Part shown: one piece after another, positions 45,021 to 55,575 of the stretch
Layout of the letters: the number at the start of each line of letters is the position of its first letter
How positions within the stretch are numbered: the first letter of the stretch is position 1
NCBI GenBank assembly: GCA_001828855.1
Contig: MHZT01000003.1
Location: 62,001-126,000, forward strand
Source of the DNA: Rhodobacterales bacterium RIFCSPHIGHO2_02_FULL_62_130
GTDB taxonomy: Bacteria; Pseudomonadota; Alphaproteobacteria; Rhodobacterales; Rhodobacteraceae
Direction of reading: 5' to 3'
Length of the DNA stretch: 64,000 nucleotides
The notes under the pieces: model-generated
The model's database searches: none
What the model was told of the DNA's origin: nothing
Seen by the model: the letters and a program-made list of their open reading frames with translations, nothing else
Made by a program: the position numbers and the translations under genes

Positions 45021-46343
45021 ATGACCCTGCTCAGAACACTCGCCGCAGCACTGGCCTTGGGGCTGCTGGCCCCTGTCTTGCCCGCCGCAGCCCAGCCCTT
45101 GCGCATCGTCATCGACGAAGGCGTGATCGAGCCTTTGCCCTTTGCCGTGCCGGATTTCATCGCCGAAAACGGCGGGGCCGAGGAATACGCCCGCGACATC
45201 GCGCGGGTTGTTGCGTCCGATCTTGCCGGAACCGGCCTGTTCCGCGAAATCCCCGCCGAGGCGCATATCAGCCGCGTTACCAGTTTTGACGCACCGGTGG
45301 CCTATAACGACTGGCAGGCGATCAACGCGCAGGCGCTGATCACGGGGGCCGTGCAGGCCAGCGGTGACCGGATCGTGGTCAAGTTCCGCCTGTTTGACGT
45401 TTATTCCGGCCAGCAGATGGGCGAGGGGCTGCAATTTGCAGGCACACCGCAAAGCTGGCGGCGTATGGCGCATAAGGTGGCCGACGCCGCCTATTCCCGC
45501 ATCACCGGCGAGGGCGGCTATTTCGACAGCCGCGTGGTCTTCGTGGCCGAAAGCGGGCCGAAAAACCAGCGCCAGAAGCGGCTTGGCGTGATGGATTACG
45601 ATGGCGCGAATGTGCAATATCTGACCGACAGCAGCAGCATCGTTCTGGCCCCGCGCTTTTCGCCCACGGGTGACCGCATCCTGTTCACCTCTTACACCTC
45701 GGGCTTTCCGGCGATCTATCTGATGGATGTGGGGTCTTTGCAGACCCGCAGCCTTGGCGAGCAGCCCGGCACCATGACTTTCGCCCCGCGCTTTTCGCCC
45801 GATGGCAATACGGTGGTGTTCAGCCTTGAACAGGGTGGCAACTCGGACATTTACACGCTGGACATCGCGTCGGGGCAGCTTTCGCAACTGACCAACGCGC
45901 CGTCGATCGAAACCGCGCCTTCTTTCAGCCCTGACGGCAGCCAGATCGTGTTCGAATCCGACCGTTCCGGCAACCAGCAGATCTATGTTATGGGCGCGGG
46001 CGGTGGCGAGGCGCGGCGGATTTCCAACGGCAAGGGCCGCTACGGCACGCCCGTCTGGTCGCCGCGCGGTGACATGATCGCCTTTACCAAGCAGAACGAA
46101 GGCCGCTTCCACATCGGCGTGATGCTGACCAATGGCGAGGAAGAGCGTCTGCTGACCGCCTCTTTCCTTGATGAAGGCCCGACCTGGGCGCCCAATGGCC
46201 GCGTGATCATGTTCACCCGCGAAAGCGCAGGCGCTGGCGGCCAATCGGGGCTGTTCTCGGTCGATATTTCGGGGCGCAACCTGCGCCAGATCACCACCGA
46301 AGGCGCTGCCTCTGACCCGGCTTGGTCGCCGCTTCTGCCCTGA
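45021..46343 (+). CDS. tolB: Tol-Pal system beta-propeller protein TolB
   Basis: The likely start is ATG 45021 ([20 protein letters not shown]) because GAGGCCGATT precedes it; TTG 45003 and ATG 45009 are alternatives. The 440-residue protein has a signal peptide, an N-terminal domain (about 25-160) and a six-bladed propeller of repeats such as [19 protein letters not shown] and [18 protein letters not shown]. It binds Pal and TolA in the periplasm. Confidence 0.95.
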   Translation: MTLLRTLAAALALGLLAPVLPAAAQPLRIVIDEGVIEPLPFAVPDFIAENGGAEEYARDIARVVASDLAGTGLFREIPAEAHISRVTSFDAPVAYNDWQAINAQALITGAVQASGDRIVVKFRLFDVYSGQQMGEGLQFAGTPQSWRRMAHKVADAAYSRITGEGGYFDSRVVFVAESGPKNQRQKRLGVMDYDGANVQYLTDSSSIVLAPRFSPTGDRILFTSYTSGFPAIYLMDVGSLQTRSLGEQPGTMTFAPRFSPDGNTVVFSLEQGGNSDIYTLDIASGQLSQLTNAPSIETAPSFSPDGSQIVFESDRSGNQQIYVMGAGGGEARRISNGKGRYGTPVWSPRGDMIAFTKQNEGRFHIGVMLTNGEEERLLTASFLDEGPTWAPNGRVIMFTRESAGAGGQSGLFSVDISGRNLRQITTEGAASDPAWSPLLP

Positions 46344-46427
46344 TTTTATCTTGCGCCGCCCGTTAACACGGGCGCGCAAAGCTGATACATTGGCCAAAAT
46401 CGAGCCAAAAACAAAAGGACATCGCGC

Positions 46428-46955
46428 ATGACGCTTCTTCCGAAAGCCCTTCTTCTGGTCGCAGCCCTTGGGTTGGCTGCCTGTAACAACCCCGACCGTT
46501 ATGGCGCGGGCGGCACCGGTGCCGATGGCATGAACGGTGCAGGTTCGGGCATCGACACCATGGGTCTGGGTGACCCCAACGACCCGCAATCCATCGCCTA
46601 TTTCAACCAGTCGGTCGGCGACCGTGTGCTGTTCGCGGTGGACCAGTCCACCCTGTCGCCCGAAGGCCGTGGCATCCTGGCCGGTCAGGCGCAATGGCTG
46701 CAAACCAACTCGGATTACGCCATCATCATCGAAGGCCACGCCGACGAGCAAGGCACCCGCGAGTATAACCTTGCCCTTGGTGCGCGTCGTGCTGCCGCCG
46801 TGCAGGATTTCCTGATCTCGCAGGGCGTCGCCCCCAGCCGGATGCGCACGATTTCTTACGGCAAGGAACGCCCGATCGAGGTTTGCTCGGAAGAGGCCTG
46901 CTATAGCCGCAACCGCCGCGCCGTGACGGTGCTGTCGATGGGCGCGGGGGCTTGA
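46428..46955 (+). CDS. pal: Peptidoglycan-associated lipoprotein Pal
   Basis: The 175-residue protein has a lipoprotein signal with lipobox LAAC (Cys near residue 19) and an OmpA-like C-terminal domain with IIIEGHADEQGTREYNLALG and the NRRAVTVL end. It is an outer-membrane anchor binding peptidoglycan and TolB. It lies 84 bp after tolB. Confidence 0.96.
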   Translation: MTLLPKALLLVAALGLAACNNPDRYGAGGTGADGMNGAGSGIDTMGLGDPNDPQSIAYFNQSVGDRVLFAVDQSTLSPEGRGILAGQAQWLQTNSDYAIIIEGHADEQGTREYNLALGARRAAAVQDFLISQGVAPSRMRTISYGKERPIEVCSEEACYSRNRRAVTVLSMGAGA

Positions 46956-46959
46956 TCTG

Positions 46960-47796
46960 ATGCGCTGGCTTGCCCTGTGCCTTATCCTGTTGCCCTTGCC
47001 TGCATTGGCGCAGGACAGGGCGCAGACGCTGGCCGACATCAAGGCCGAACTGACGCTGCTGATGGCGGATTTCAATGCCTTGAAGGCCGAGCTGGTGCAA
47101 ACCGGCGCGGCCTCGACGGGGGCTGCGGGCGGTGACGCCCTTCAGCGCCTTGACGCGATCGAGGCCGAGTTGATGCGGCTGACCTCGAAAACCGAAGAGG
47201 TCGAGATCAAGGTCAACCGCGTCGTCTCTGATGGCACCAACCGTCTGGGCGATCTGGAGTTTCGTCTTTGCGAGGCGACCGAAGGCTGTGACGTCGCCAA
47301 CCTGCCCGACACGCCCACTTTGGGCGGTGATGCAGGCGAACCCATCGCGGCAGATATGGGCGTGGTGGAAACCCCCACCGACCCTGCCGCCGATGAGGGC
47401 GGCGCAGAACTGGCTATTGGCGAGCAGATGGATTTTGACCGGGCCAAGGAGGTGCTCGCTTCCGGTGACTTTCGCGCCGCCGCGGACCAGTTTGCGACCT
47501 TTGCGAAATCCTATCCTGGCAGCCCGCTAAGTCAGGAAGCCTCGTTCAACCAAGGCGAGGCGCTGACCCAACTGGGTGAAACCGCGAATGCGGCCCGCGC
47601 CTATCTTGAGGCGTTTTCGGGCAAGCCTGACGGGCCTTTCGCGGGGGAATCCTTGCTGAAGCTGGGTCAGGCCTTGGGCGAATTGGGCCAGACCCCCGAG
47701 GCTTGCGTGACGCTGGGCGAGGTGGGAACCCGCTTTCCCGACACGCTCAACGCCACCAATGCACAGGTGGCCATGCAGGGGCTGGGGTGCCAGTAG
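46960..47796 (+). CDS. cpoB: Tol-Pal system-associated protein CpoB/YbgF
   Basis: The 278-residue protein has a signal peptide (MRWLALCLILLPLPALAQ), a coiled-coil segment (about residues 20-80) and C-terminal TPR-like repeats (FDRAKEVLASGDFRAAADQF to GLGCQ). It tunes the Tol-Pal and cell-wall synthesis machinery at division. It follows pal by 4 bp. Confidence 0.92.
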   Translation: MRWLALCLILLPLPALAQDRAQTLADIKAELTLLMADFNALKAELVQTGAASTGAAGGDALQRLDAIEAELMRLTSKTEEVEIKVNRVVSDGTNRLGDLEFRLCEATEGCDVANLPDTPTLGGDAGEPIAADMGVVETPTDPAADEGGAELAIGEQMDFDRAKEVLASGDFRAAADQFATFAKSYPGSPLSQEASFNQGEALTQLGETANAARAYLEAFSGKPDGPFAGESLLKLGQALGELGQTPEACVTLGEVGTRFPDTLNATNAQVAMQGLGCQ

Positions 47797-49016
47797 CACC
47801 CGTGCTTGAACGGTTTCTGACAGGCTTGGGGGATGCGGTGAACGCACCCTTGGGCCTTGCCGTTTCTGGTGGCGGTGACAGCATGGCGATGCTGTATCTG
47901 GCCGTTGACGCCGGATTACAGGTGCAGGCGGTGACGGTGGATCACGGCTTGCGCGCGGAAAGTGCCGATGAGGCGGCGATGGTCGCGCGGGTTTGTGCGG
48001 GGCTGGGGGTCGCGCATGCGACACTGCCGTGGCAGGGTTGGGATCACAAGGGTAACCTGCAAGACCACGCCCGCCGCGCACGGCGCAGGCTGATCGCGGA
48101 ATGGGCAAGGCAAGTGGGCTGCGCGGCGGTGGCGCTGGCGCATAGTCAAGACGATCTGGCCGAGACCTTTCTGATGCGGCTTGCGCGCGGGGCGGGGCTG
48201 GATGGCCTGTCTGCGATGTCTGCCCGCTGGACCGAGGGCGGTATCGCATGGCATCGACCGCTTTTGACCGTTTCGCGTGCGGAATTGCGCGGGGTTCTGA
48301 CCGCCAAGGCTGTGGTGTGGGTGGATGATCCCTCAAACGCGCTGGATCGCTTTGATCGGGTAAAGGCACGCAAGGCCTTGCAGGTTTTGGCACCCTTGGG
48401 CCTGTCCTCCCCGCGATTGGCCGATGTCGCGCGGCATTTGGGCGATGCGCGCGCGGCTTTGGACAGTGTGACCGACACGGCCGCGCAAGCACTTTTGCAG
48501 ATTGATGGCGGGGCGGTGCTGATCGGTTCGGGCTTTGCGCGCCTGCCCGATGAGGTGCAACGCCGCTTGCTGCTGCGGGTGCTGCTCTGGGTGGCCCCCA
48601 CAGATTACGGCCCGCGCGGGCCTGCGCTGCTGCGGTTGCGTCAAGCCCTGCTGGCAGGCAAGGCGGCAACGCTGGCGGGCTGCCGGTTTGTGCCGACCCG
48701 TGACGGGATTGTTATCTGCCGCGAGGCAAAGGCCGTGGCCGGACTGGTCGCACCCGTCGGGCAGGCTTGGGACGGATGGCAGCTTTGCGGCCCCGCCGCG
48801 CCCGGCCAGACGATCCGCGCTCTGGGGGCGGAGGGTCTGGCGCAATGCCCTGACTGGCGCGCAACGGGCCGACCCCGCGCGGCACTGTTGGCCTCGCCCT
48901 CCGTGTGGCAGGATGCGCGACTGATCGCCGCCCCTTTGGCGCAATTTGGCCCGGAATGGCGGGCAAGCCGCATTCTACCCCCCGAGGCGCTGATTCATTG
49001 CGCTTTATCGCATTGA
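47787..49016 (+). CDS. tilS: tRNA(Ile)-lysidine synthase TilS
   Basis: About 409 residues. The frame runs upstream to 47703, but GTG 47787 (VPVAPVLERF) just before the cpoB stop is the sensible start; GTG 47802 is possible. The PP-loop motif is LAVSGGGDSMAML, with DHGLRAESADEA and HSQDDLAETFLMRL after it. It converts C34 to lysidine in tRNA-Ile(CAU), so that it reads AUA. A long C-terminal tRNA-binding part follows. It overlaps cpoB by 10 bp. Confidence 0.93.
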   Translation: MPVAPVLERFLTGLGDAVNAPLGLAVSGGGDSMAMLYLAVDAGLQVQAVTVDHGLRAESADEAAMVARVCAGLGVAHATLPWQGWDHKGNLQDHARRARRRLIAEWARQVGCAAVALAHSQDDLAETFLMRLARGAGLDGLSAMSARWTEGGIAWHRPLLTVSRAELRGVLTAKAVVWVDDPSNALDRFDRVKARKALQVLAPLGLSSPRLADVARHLGDARAALDSVTDTAAQALLQIDGGAVLIGSGFARLPDEVQRRLLLRVLLWVAPTDYGPRGPALLRLRQALLAGKAATLAGCRFVPTRDGIVICREAKAVAGLVAPVGQAWDGWQLCGPAAPGQTIRALGAEGLAQCPDWRATGRPRAALLASPSVWQDARLIAAPLAQFGPEWRASRILPPEALIHCALSH

Positions 49017-49030
49017 ACCCGGACGACTTA

Positions 49031-49045
49031 TCTCTATCTTAGAGA
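49031..49045. promoter_or_regulatory. Inverted repeat in the ftsH promoter region
   Basis: TCTCTA-TCT-TAGAGA is a perfect 6-bp pair in the 81-bp gap between tilS and ftsH. It may be a regulator site or part of the ftsH promoter; nothing more can be said from sequence. Confidence 0.35.
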
Positions 49046-49097
49046 CAACTGCCGAATGTCGCCCAAAAGGGTGCTTGGCGTATCAAGGAGTGACTTC

Positions 49098-51011
49098 GTG
49101 GGTAACGCACGAAATATCGCATTTTGGGTCGTTTTGTTCCTGCTGATTCTGGCCCTGTTCCAGATGTTCAGTGGCAGCACCGCGACGCAATCATCCCGTG
49201 CGGTGGCCTATTCTGAATTTATTGCCCGTGTTGAATCGGGTGATGTCGCCTCGGTCACGCTGGACGGCGAACGGGTGAATGTGCGCGGCGCCGATGGTAG
49301 CCTTTACAGCACCATCGCCCCGCAAGACCCGTCGCTGACGGATCGTCTGATCGCCAAAGGCGTCGAAGTGCGCGCCGAAAGTCAGGAACAGTCGGGCTTT
49401 TTCTCGCTGATCTCGCTGTGGCTGCCGTTTATCGTGCTGATCGGCATCTGGATTTTCTTCATGAACCGGATGCAGGGCGGCGGCAAAGGCGGTGCGATGG
49501 GCTTTGGTAAATCGCGCGCCAAACTGCTGACCGAAAAGCAGGGCCGCGTGACCTTTGATGACGTGGCGGGTATTGACGAGGCCAAGGACGAGCTTGAGGA
49601 AATCGTGGAATTCCTGCGGAACCCGCAGAAATTCTCGCGGCTAGGCGGCAAGATTCCCAAAGGTGCGCTGCTGGTTGGTCCTCCGGGCACCGGTAAAACC
49701 CTGCTGGCCCGTGCGATTGCGGGCGAGGCTGGCGTGCCGTTCTTTACCATCTCTGGCTCGGACTTCGTGGAAATGTTCGTTGGCGTGGGCGCATCGCGTG
49801 TGCGGGACATGTTCGAACAGGCCAAGAAGAACGCCCCCTGCATCGTTTTCATCGACGAGATTGACGCCGTGGGCCGTGCGCGTGGCGTCGGCATCGGCGG
49901 TGGCAATGACGAACGCGAACAGACGCTGAACCAGCTTCTGGTGGAAATGGACGGCTTTGACGCCAACGAAGGCGTCATCATCGTGGCCGCAACCAACCGC
50001 CCCGACGTGCTGGACCCCGCGCTGCTGCGTCCCGGCCGTTTTGACCGCCAGATCACCGTGCCGAACCCCGATATCCGTGGGCGCGAGAAAATCCTGTCGG
50101 TGCATGCCCGCAAGGTTCCGCTTGGTCCCGATGTCGACCTGCGCGTGATTGCGCGCGGTTGCCCCGGTTTCTCGGGCGCCGATCTGGCCAACCTTGTGAA
50201 CGAGGCCGCTTTGATGGCCGCCCGCATCGGTCGCCGCTTTGTCACCATGGATGATTTTGAAAACGCCAAGGACAAGGTGATGATGGGCGCGGAGCGTCGG
50301 TCGATGGTGATGTCGGATGACGAGAAAAAGCTGACTGCATACCACGAGGCCGGCCACGCCATCGTTGGCCTGAACGTGCCGCAGCATGACCCGATCCACA
50401 AAGCCACCATCATCCCGCGCGGTCGTGCGCTGGGTCTGGTGCTGTCCTTGCCGGAACGCGACCAGCTTTCGGTCAGCTACACCAAGTACAAGTCGAAAAT
50501 CGCTATGGCGATGGGCGGCAAGGTGGCCGAAGAGCTGATCTTCGGGGCCGAGAATGTCACCTCGGGGGCGACCAGCGATATCCAGCAGGTCAGCCGCATT
50601 GCGCGGGCCATGGTAACGCAGTTCGGCTTCTCGGAACTTCTGGGTAACGTCGATTACGCCAATGAACGCGAAAGCTATCTGGGCGCGGCCAGCGGTGGCA
50701 CCAACCACTCGGGCAATACCCAAAAGCTTATCGACGACGAGGTGAAGAAGATCGTGGATGAGGGCTATGCCCGCGCCAAGCAGATCCTCACCGAGAAGAA
50801 CGACGATCTGCACCGTCTGGCCCAAGGCTTGCTGGAGTATGAAACCCTGACGGGCGACCAGATCCGCAAGGTGATCGCGGGCGAAAAACTGACAGGGCCG
50901 GAAGATGACGGCATGTCGCCAGATCAGGGTGGCGGATCGGGCGTGGTGTCCTTGCCCAAGACCCGAACCCGCAAGCCCAAAGGTGGCGAGCAGGTGGAGC
51001 CGACCGCGTGA
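49098..51011 (+). CDS. ftsH: ATP-dependent zinc metalloprotease FtsH
   Basis: I choose GTG 49098 ([15 protein letters not shown]), preceded by AAGGAGTGACTTC, over the ORF-track ATG at 49056; the length is then 637 residues. Two membrane segments are followed by the AAA module (Walker [14 protein letters not shown], Walker [30 protein letters not shown]) and the protease motif HEAGHAIV. It degrades misfolded membrane proteins and selected soluble ones. The methyltransferase start overlaps its stop as GTGA. Confidence 0.96.
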   Translation: MGNARNIAFWVVLFLLILALFQMFSGSTATQSSRAVAYSEFIARVESGDVASVTLDGERVNVRGADGSLYSTIAPQDPSLTDRLIAKGVEVRAESQEQSGFFSLISLWLPFIVLIGIWIFFMNRMQGGGKGGAMGFGKSRAKLLTEKQGRVTFDDVAGIDEAKDELEEIVEFLRNPQKFSRLGGKIPKGALLVGPPGTGKTLLARAIAGEAGVPFFTISGSDFVEMFVGVGASRVRDMFEQAKKNAPCIVFIDEIDAVGRARGVGIGGGNDEREQTLNQLLVEMDGFDANEGVIIVAATNRPDVLDPALLRPGRFDRQITVPNPDIRGREKILSVHARKVPLGPDVDLRVIARGCPGFSGADLANLVNEAALMAARIGRRFVTMDDFENAKDKVMMGAERRSMVMSDDEKKLTAYHEAGHAIVGLNVPQHDPIHKATIIPRGRALGLVLSLPERDQLSVSYTKYKSKIAMAMGGKVAEELIFGAENVTSGATSDIQQVSRIARAMVTQFGFSELLGNVDYANERESYLGAASGGTNHSGNTQKLIDDEVKKIVDEGYARAKQILTEKNDDLHRLAQGLLEYETLTGDQIRKVIAGEKLTGPEDDGMSPDQGGGSGVVSLPKTRTRKPKGGEQVEPTA

Positions 51012-51784
51012 GCGGACCGCAAAAACAAGATTGGAACCCCGAAGCCTATGCAAGGTTTCGGGGTTTGCGTTTGCGCCCCGCGCTGGATTTGCTGAATGCG
51101 GTGGCGGATTTGCCCCAAGGGCCGGTGGTTGATCTGGGTTGTGGCGATGGGGCGCTGGCGCAGGCGCTGGCCGCGCGATTTGTCGGGCGCGATCTGGTAG
51201 GCGTTGATGCCTCGCCTGCGATGCTGGCCCGTGCCGAAGGCTATACGCGACTGGAGCAGGCCGATATCGCCCATTGGAAGCCCGCAATGCCGCCCGCGCT
51301 GATCTTTTCCAACGCGGCGCTGCACTGGTTGCCCGATCATGCCGCGCTGCTGCCACGGCTGGCAGGCTATCTTGCGCCCGCAGGTGTGCTGGCGGTGCAG
51401 ATGCCGCGTCAGTTCCTGTCACCGTCGCACCGCTTTCTGCGCGATATTGCGGCCTCGATGTTCCCCGACCGGTTTGATTTCGCCAGCTACCACCCGCCCG
51501 TCGCCCCCGCCGTGGACTATCACGCGCTGCTCTCGCCGCTTGGCACGGTGGATGCGTGGGAAACCGACTATGTGCAAAGGCTGGAGCCGACCGAGGGCAT
51601 CCACCCCGTGCGCGCCTTTACCGCCTCGACCGCGATGCGACCGATTGTCGAAAAGCTGACAGAGGTCGAACTCGCTGCGTTCCAGTCTGCCTACGACCAA
51701 GCCCTGACAGCGGCCTATCCGCTGCGTCCTGACGGATCGGTTCTGTTCCCGTTCCGCCGCATCTTCTTTACCCTGAAAGTCTGA
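51008..51784 (+). CDS. Class I SAM methyltransferase, trans-aconitate 2-methyltransferase-like
   Basis: The 258-residue protein starts with GTG and shows the SAM site [19 protein letters not shown], an acidic residue in [12 protein letters not shown], and [12 protein letters not shown]. Length and the [14 protein letters not shown] segment resemble Tam, which methylates trans-aconitate. The substrate is not certain. It overlaps ftsH by 4 bp and precedes the MOSC gene by 3 bp. Confidence 0.78.
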   Translation: MSGPQKQDWNPEAYARFRGLRLRPALDLLNAVADLPQGPVVDLGCGDGALAQALAARFVGRDLVGVDASPAMLARAEGYTRLEQADIAHWKPAMPPALIFSNAALHWLPDHAALLPRLAGYLAPAGVLAVQMPRQFLSPSHRFLRDIAASMFPDRFDFASYHPPVAPAVDYHALLSPLGTVDAWETDYVQRLEPTEGIHPVRAFTASTAMRPIVEKLTEVELAAFQSAYDQALTAAYPLRPDGSVLFPFRRIFFTLKV

Positions 51785-51787
51785 CCC

Positions 51788-52387
51788 ATGCCCGCGCTGA
51801 AGCCGACCGAGTTTTATGGCACGATCACTTGGTTGGGCCGCGTGATGAACCGCGAGGCGGCGCTTGAATCGGTGTCGGTGACCGAATTGCACGCCGGTTT
51901 CGACGGGCCGGAGGGCGAGGCGCATGGCGGGCTGACGCGGCCCTCGTGCAGTCGGGTGCTGGGGCTTTACAAACGCGATACCGAAATCCGCAATACGCGG
52001 CAATTCTCGGTGCTGTCAGCCGAAGAACTGGCCCAGATCGCCGCGCGCATGGGGCTGGACAGCCTTGATCCCGCACTGGTCGGGGCCAGCATGGTGATTT
52101 CCGGCATCCCCGATTTCAGCCGCCTGCCGCCCTCGTCGCGGCTACAGGCCGAGGGCGGGGCGACGCTGGTTGTCGATATGGAAAACCGGCCCTGCACGCT
52201 GCCCGCCCGCCCGATTGAAACCCGCCACGAAGGCTTTGGCCGCGCGTTCAAACCTGCCGCCGCGGGGCGCCGCGGTATTACCGCTTGGGTCGAGGCCGAG
52301 GGCGTTTTGCGTGTCGGTGCGCGGGTTCGGCTGCATATTCCTGATCAACGCGCATGGGCGAATCTGTCGCAGGCACGGCGCGACTGA
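51788..52387 (+). CDS. MOSC domain protein
   Basis: The 199-residue protein starts MPALKPTEFYGTITWLG. A MOSC-type stretch has VDMENRPCTLPARPIE, with the Cys that could carry a sulfur or ligate molybdenum, and the RGITAWVEAEGVLRVGARV end. Family members move sulfur or reduce hydroxylated compounds. No molybdenum genes lie nearby. Confidence 0.82.
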   Translation: MPALKPTEFYGTITWLGRVMNREAALESVSVTELHAGFDGPEGEAHGGLTRPSCSRVLGLYKRDTEIRNTRQFSVLSAEELAQIAARMGLDSLDPALVGASMVISGIPDFSRLPPSSRLQAEGGATLVVDMENRPCTLPARPIETRHEGFGRAFKPAAAGRRGITAWVEAEGVLRVGARVRLHIPDQRAWANLSQARRD

Positions 52388-52572
52388 CAGCCTGAGTCAT
52401 GGAACGTGCGTTCTAAAAACGGAAAAATTTCCGCTAACGTTCTATTTTTTCCCATCGGAAACATGGGCTGGCGAATTTGGTGGGGAAGAAGTCGGAAAAG
52501 CGCACCCGATGGCGCGTTTTGTCCGCTATCACGTCGCCAATGGGACAATCCACGCCCCTTTGGGAGATACCA

Positions 52573-54249
52573 ATGGCCTTCAAAACCGACATCGAGATTG
52601 CACGCGAAGCCAAGAAAAAGCCGATCATGGAGATCGGCGCAAAGCTTGGCATCCCCGCCGAGCATCTGCTGCCCTATGGCCATGACAAGGCCAAGGTTGG
52701 GCAAGAGTTCATCAAGTCGCTTGCGGATCGCCCCGATGGCAAGCTGATCCTTGTGACCGCAATCAACCCGACGCCGGCTGGCGAAGGCAAGACCACCACC
52801 ACAGTCGGCTTGGGCGATGGCCTGAACCGCATCGGCAAAAAAGCTGTGGTCTGCATCCGCGAAGCCTCGCTTGGCCCGAACTTCGGCATGAAGGGCGGCG
52901 CTGCGGGTGGCGGTTACGCCCAGGTCGTTCCGATGGAAGAGATGAACCTGCACTTCACGGGTGACTTCCACGCCATCACCAGCGCCCACAACCTGCTGTC
53001 GGCCATGATCGACAACCACATCTACTGGGGCAACGATCTGGAGATCGACGCCCGCCGTATCGTGTGGCGTCGCGTGATGGACATGAACGACCGCGCGCTG
53101 CGGGACATCGTGGTGAACCTTGGCGGCGTGTCCAACGGCTTCCCGCGCCAGACCGGCTTTGACATCACCGTGGCCTCGGAAGTCATGGCGATCCTGTGCC
53201 TGTCGAACGATCTGGACGACCTGCAAAAGCGTCTGGGCGACATCGTTGTGGCCTATACCCGCGCCAAGACCCCGATCTATGCCCGCGACATCAAGGCTGA
53301 CGGCGCTATGACCGTTCTGCTGAAAGACGCGATGCAGCCGAACCTTGTGCAGACGCTGGAAAACAACCCCGCCTTCGTGCATGGCGGCCCGTTTGCCAAC
53401 ATCGCCCACGGCTGCAACTCGGTCATCGCGACCAAGACTGCGCTGAAACTTGGTGAATATGTCGTGACCGAAGCTGGCTTCGGGGCCGACCTTGGTGCCG
53501 AGAAGTTCTTTGACATCAAGTGCCGCAAGGCTGGCCTGAAACCGGCGGCTGCCGTGATCGTGGCCACCGTGCGCGCCATGAAGATGAACGGCGGCGTTGC
53601 CAAGGCCGATCTGGGTGCGGAAAACGTGGCGGCTGTGCAGAAAGGCTGCCCGAACCTTGGCCGCCACATCGGCAACGTCAAATCCTTCGGCGTGCCGGTT
53701 GTGGTCGCCATCAACCACTTCTTCAGCGACACCGATGCCGAAATCGCAGCCGTAAAGGCCTATGTGGCCGAGCAGGGCGCCGAAGCCATCCTGTGCAAGC
53801 ACTGGGCGCATGGTTCGGCCGGGATCGAGGAACTGGCGAACAAGGTCGTGCAACTGGCGGAATCGGGCGCTGCGAACTTTGCCCCGCTTTACCCCGATGA
53901 CATGCCGCTGTTCCAAAAGCTGCAAACCATCGCCAAGCGCATCTACCACGCAGATGACGTGATCGCCGACAAGTCGATCCGGGATCAGCTGAAGGCTTGG
54001 GAAGCGGCTGGCTATGGCCACCTGCCGATCTGCGTTGCCAAGACGCAATACTCCTTCACCACCGACCCGACCGTGCGCGGCGCGCCGACCGGTCACACCG
54101 TTCCGGTGCGCGAAGTGCGCCTCTCGGCAGGGGCTGGCTTCATCGTCGCGATCTGCGGCGAGATCATGACCATGCCGGGCCTGCCCAAGGTGCCGTCGGC
54201 CGAAGTGATCCGCCTGAATGCGGAAGGCAACGTCGAAGGTCTGTTCTGA
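52573..54249 (+). CDS. fhs: Formate-tetrahydrofolate ligase
   Basis: The start is [20 protein letters not shown] (ATG 52573, behind GGGAGATACCA). The 558-residue enzyme has the ATP loop [18 protein letters not shown] and [21 protein letters not shown]. It makes 10-formyl-THF from formate and ATP. The genes after it supply a chorismate mutase and two FolD paralogs, so the locus joins formate to the folate one-carbon pool. The 185-bp leader (52388-52572) contains CGGAAAAATTTCCG but no riboswitch that I recognise. Confidence 0.95.
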   Translation: MAFKTDIEIAREAKKKPIMEIGAKLGIPAEHLLPYGHDKAKVGQEFIKSLADRPDGKLILVTAINPTPAGEGKTTTTVGLGDGLNRIGKKAVVCIREASLGPNFGMKGGAAGGGYAQVVPMEEMNLHFTGDFHAITSAHNLLSAMIDNHIYWGNDLEIDARRIVWRRVMDMNDRALRDIVVNLGGVSNGFPRQTGFDITVASEVMAILCLSNDLDDLQKRLGDIVVAYTRAKTPIYARDIKADGAMTVLLKDAMQPNLVQTLENNPAFVHGGPFANIAHGCNSVIATKTALKLGEYVVTEAGFGADLGAEKFFDIKCRKAGLKPAAAVIVATVRAMKMNGGVAKADLGAENVAAVQKGCPNLGRHIGNVKSFGVPVVVAINHFFSDTDAEIAAVKAYVAEQGAEAILCKHWAHGSAGIEELANKVVQLAESGAANFAPLYPDDMPLFQKLQTIAKRIYHADDVIADKSIRDQLKAWEAAGYGHLPICVAKTQYSFTTDPTVRGAPTGHTVPVREVRLSAGAGFIVAICGEIMTMPGLPKVPSAEVIRLNAEGNVEGLF

Positions 54250-54263
54250 TATCAGCCGCGGAA

Positions 54264-54316
54264 CCGGGGGTTTCACACCCCCGGACATCCGTGGCATATT
54301 TAGGAACAGATGAAGG
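54264..54316 (+). repeat. Composite dispersed repeat, copy F
   Basis: The hairpin CCGGGGG-TTTCACA-CCCCCGG is followed by ACATCCGTGGCATATTTAGGAACAGATGAAG. It matches the reverse complement of copy E at 29804. It lies between fhs and the chorismate mutase gene and may also end transcription of fhs. Confidence 0.8.
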
Positions 54317-54375
54317 GGCTTTTCGCGGCTTTGGCATTGGCTTAGGGAGTGCCGGATGCTGCGAGGACGAGAGCG

Positions 54376-54678
54376 ATGCGAAAGCCCCAAGACTGTGCGA
54401 CGATGGCCGAGTTGCGGGTCGAGATTGATCGGCTGGATGGCGAGATCGTTGCACAACTGGTGGCGCGGGCGGCTTTTATCGACCGCGCTATCGTGTTGAA
54501 ACAAGGCGAAAACCTGCCCGCCCGTATCGATGATCGGGTCGAGGATGTGGTGACCAAAGTGCGGGCGCGGGCCGCTGCCCAAGGGCTGGACCCCGCCTTG
54601 GCAGAAGACCTCTGGCGGCGGATCATCGATTGGTCCATCACGCGTGAGGAACAAGTTCTGGGGCCGGATCGCCCCTGA
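54376..54678 (+). CDS. Chorismate mutase (AroQ type)
   Basis: About 100 residues from MRKPQDCATMAELRVEID; ATG 54349 is also possible. The helical AroQ pattern is visible: LRVEIDRLDGEIVAQLVARA, VLKQGENLPARIDDRVEDV and the C-terminal WRRIIDWSITREEQVLG. It turns chorismate to prephenate for Phe/Tyr synthesis, or serves another isochorismate-type reaction. It sits between fhs and folD, and ends 9 bp before folD. Confidence 0.85.
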   Translation: MRKPQDCATMAELRVEIDRLDGEIVAQLVARAAFIDRAIVLKQGENLPARIDDRVEDVVTKVRARAAAQGLDPALAEDLWRRIIDWSITREEQVLGPDRP

Positions 54679-54687
54679 AAGGGTGCT

Positions 54688-55566
54688 ATGACGGCCACGC
54701 TGATTGACGGAAAAGCCATCGCCGCGCGGATGCGGGCGGAAACCCTGATCGAGGCGCAGGCCTTGGCCGATGCCGGATGGGCGCCGAAACTGGTGTCGAT
54801 CTCGGTGGGCGATGTGGCGGCGGCAGAGCTTTACGTCCGCAACCAGCAGAAACAGGCCGAGGCGGCGGGCGTCGGTTTTGAGTCGCGCAATTATCCCGAA
54901 ACCATCTCACTAGAGCAGTTGGTGGGCGTGCTGTCCGGCCTGAACGCCGATCCGCGCGTGAACGGCATTATCATCCAGCGCCCTTTGCCCGCGCATATTC
55001 CGGTGAAGGCGCTGCAAAAGGCCGTGCATCCGTTGAAAGACGTGGAAGGCATGCACCCCGCCAGCATCGGCAATATCGTCTACAACGATCTGGCGCTTGG
55101 GCCCTGCACCGCCGTTGCTGCGGTGGAAATCCTGAAAACTTTGCCGCTGCGGCTGGAGGGCTTGGATGTCTGCGTGATCGGGCACTCTGAGATCGTGGGC
55201 AAGCCGATTGCCTTTCTGATGATGGGCTTGGGGGCGACGGTGACTGTCTGCCACCACATGACGCGTCAGGTCGCCGTTCATTCCCGCGCCGCTGATGCGG
55301 TGTTCGTCGCCGTGGGCAAACCCGGCCTTGTGACCGGCGAGATGCTCAAGCCCGGTTCGGCGCTGATCGACATCGGGATCAACCGCGTTGAAGGCAAGAC
55401 CGTGGGCGATGCCGATTTTGAAAGCTGCTCGAAGGTGGCGGGTTGGATCACGCCGGTTCCGGGCGGCGTTGGCCCTGTAACGGTTGCCACCTTGATGAAA
55501 AACGCGGTTCTCGCGACCCGCATGCAAATGGACCATTATCGCAGCGCCTTCGCGGCGGCTGTCTAA
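54688..55566 (+). CDS. FolD paralog 1 (methylene-THF dehydrogenase-like, catalytic Lys replaced)
   Basis: The 292-residue protein has the FolD fold with IIIQRPLPAHIPVKAL, VIGHSEIVGKPIA and the C-terminal [16 protein letters not shown]. The catalytic Lys after the conserved Tyr (Y-V-R-N-K in the next gene) is Gln here (YVRNQQK, Q53), and DVDGF is DVEGM. In the human and E. coli enzymes that Lys is needed for cyclohydrolase activity, so this protein may be a dehydrogenase only, or have changed substrate. The intact paralog follows 9 bp later. Confidence 0.88.
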   Translation: MTATLIDGKAIAARMRAETLIEAQALADAGWAPKLVSISVGDVAAAELYVRNQQKQAEAAGVGFESRNYPETISLEQLVGVLSGLNADPRVNGIIIQRPLPAHIPVKALQKAVHPLKDVEGMHPASIGNIVYNDLALGPCTAVAAVEILKTLPLRLEGLDVCVIGHSEIVGKPIAFLMMGLGATVTVCHHMTRQVAVHSRAADAVFVAVGKPGLVTGEMLKPGSALIDIGINRVEGKTVGDADFESCSKVAGWITPVPGGVGPVTVATLMKNAVLATRMQMDHYRSAFAAAV

Positions 55567-55575
55567 GGAGAGAAC

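Noticed and set aside
49641-51422. 593-aa minus-strand ORF opposite ftsH
   Set aside because: It mirrors ftsH and the methyltransferase gene; the composition (His, Arg, Gly) is typical of antisense frames in GC-rich DNA.
52388-52572. Riboswitch in front of fhs
   Set aside because: The leader has CGGAAAAATTTCCG and other small inverted repeats, but none of the folate, SAM, SAH or glycine riboswitch cores that I recognise. A covariance search would be needed.
52345-54654. 769-aa minus-strand ORF opposite fhs
   Set aside because: Antisense of the obvious fhs coding region, no recognisable motifs or ribosome site.
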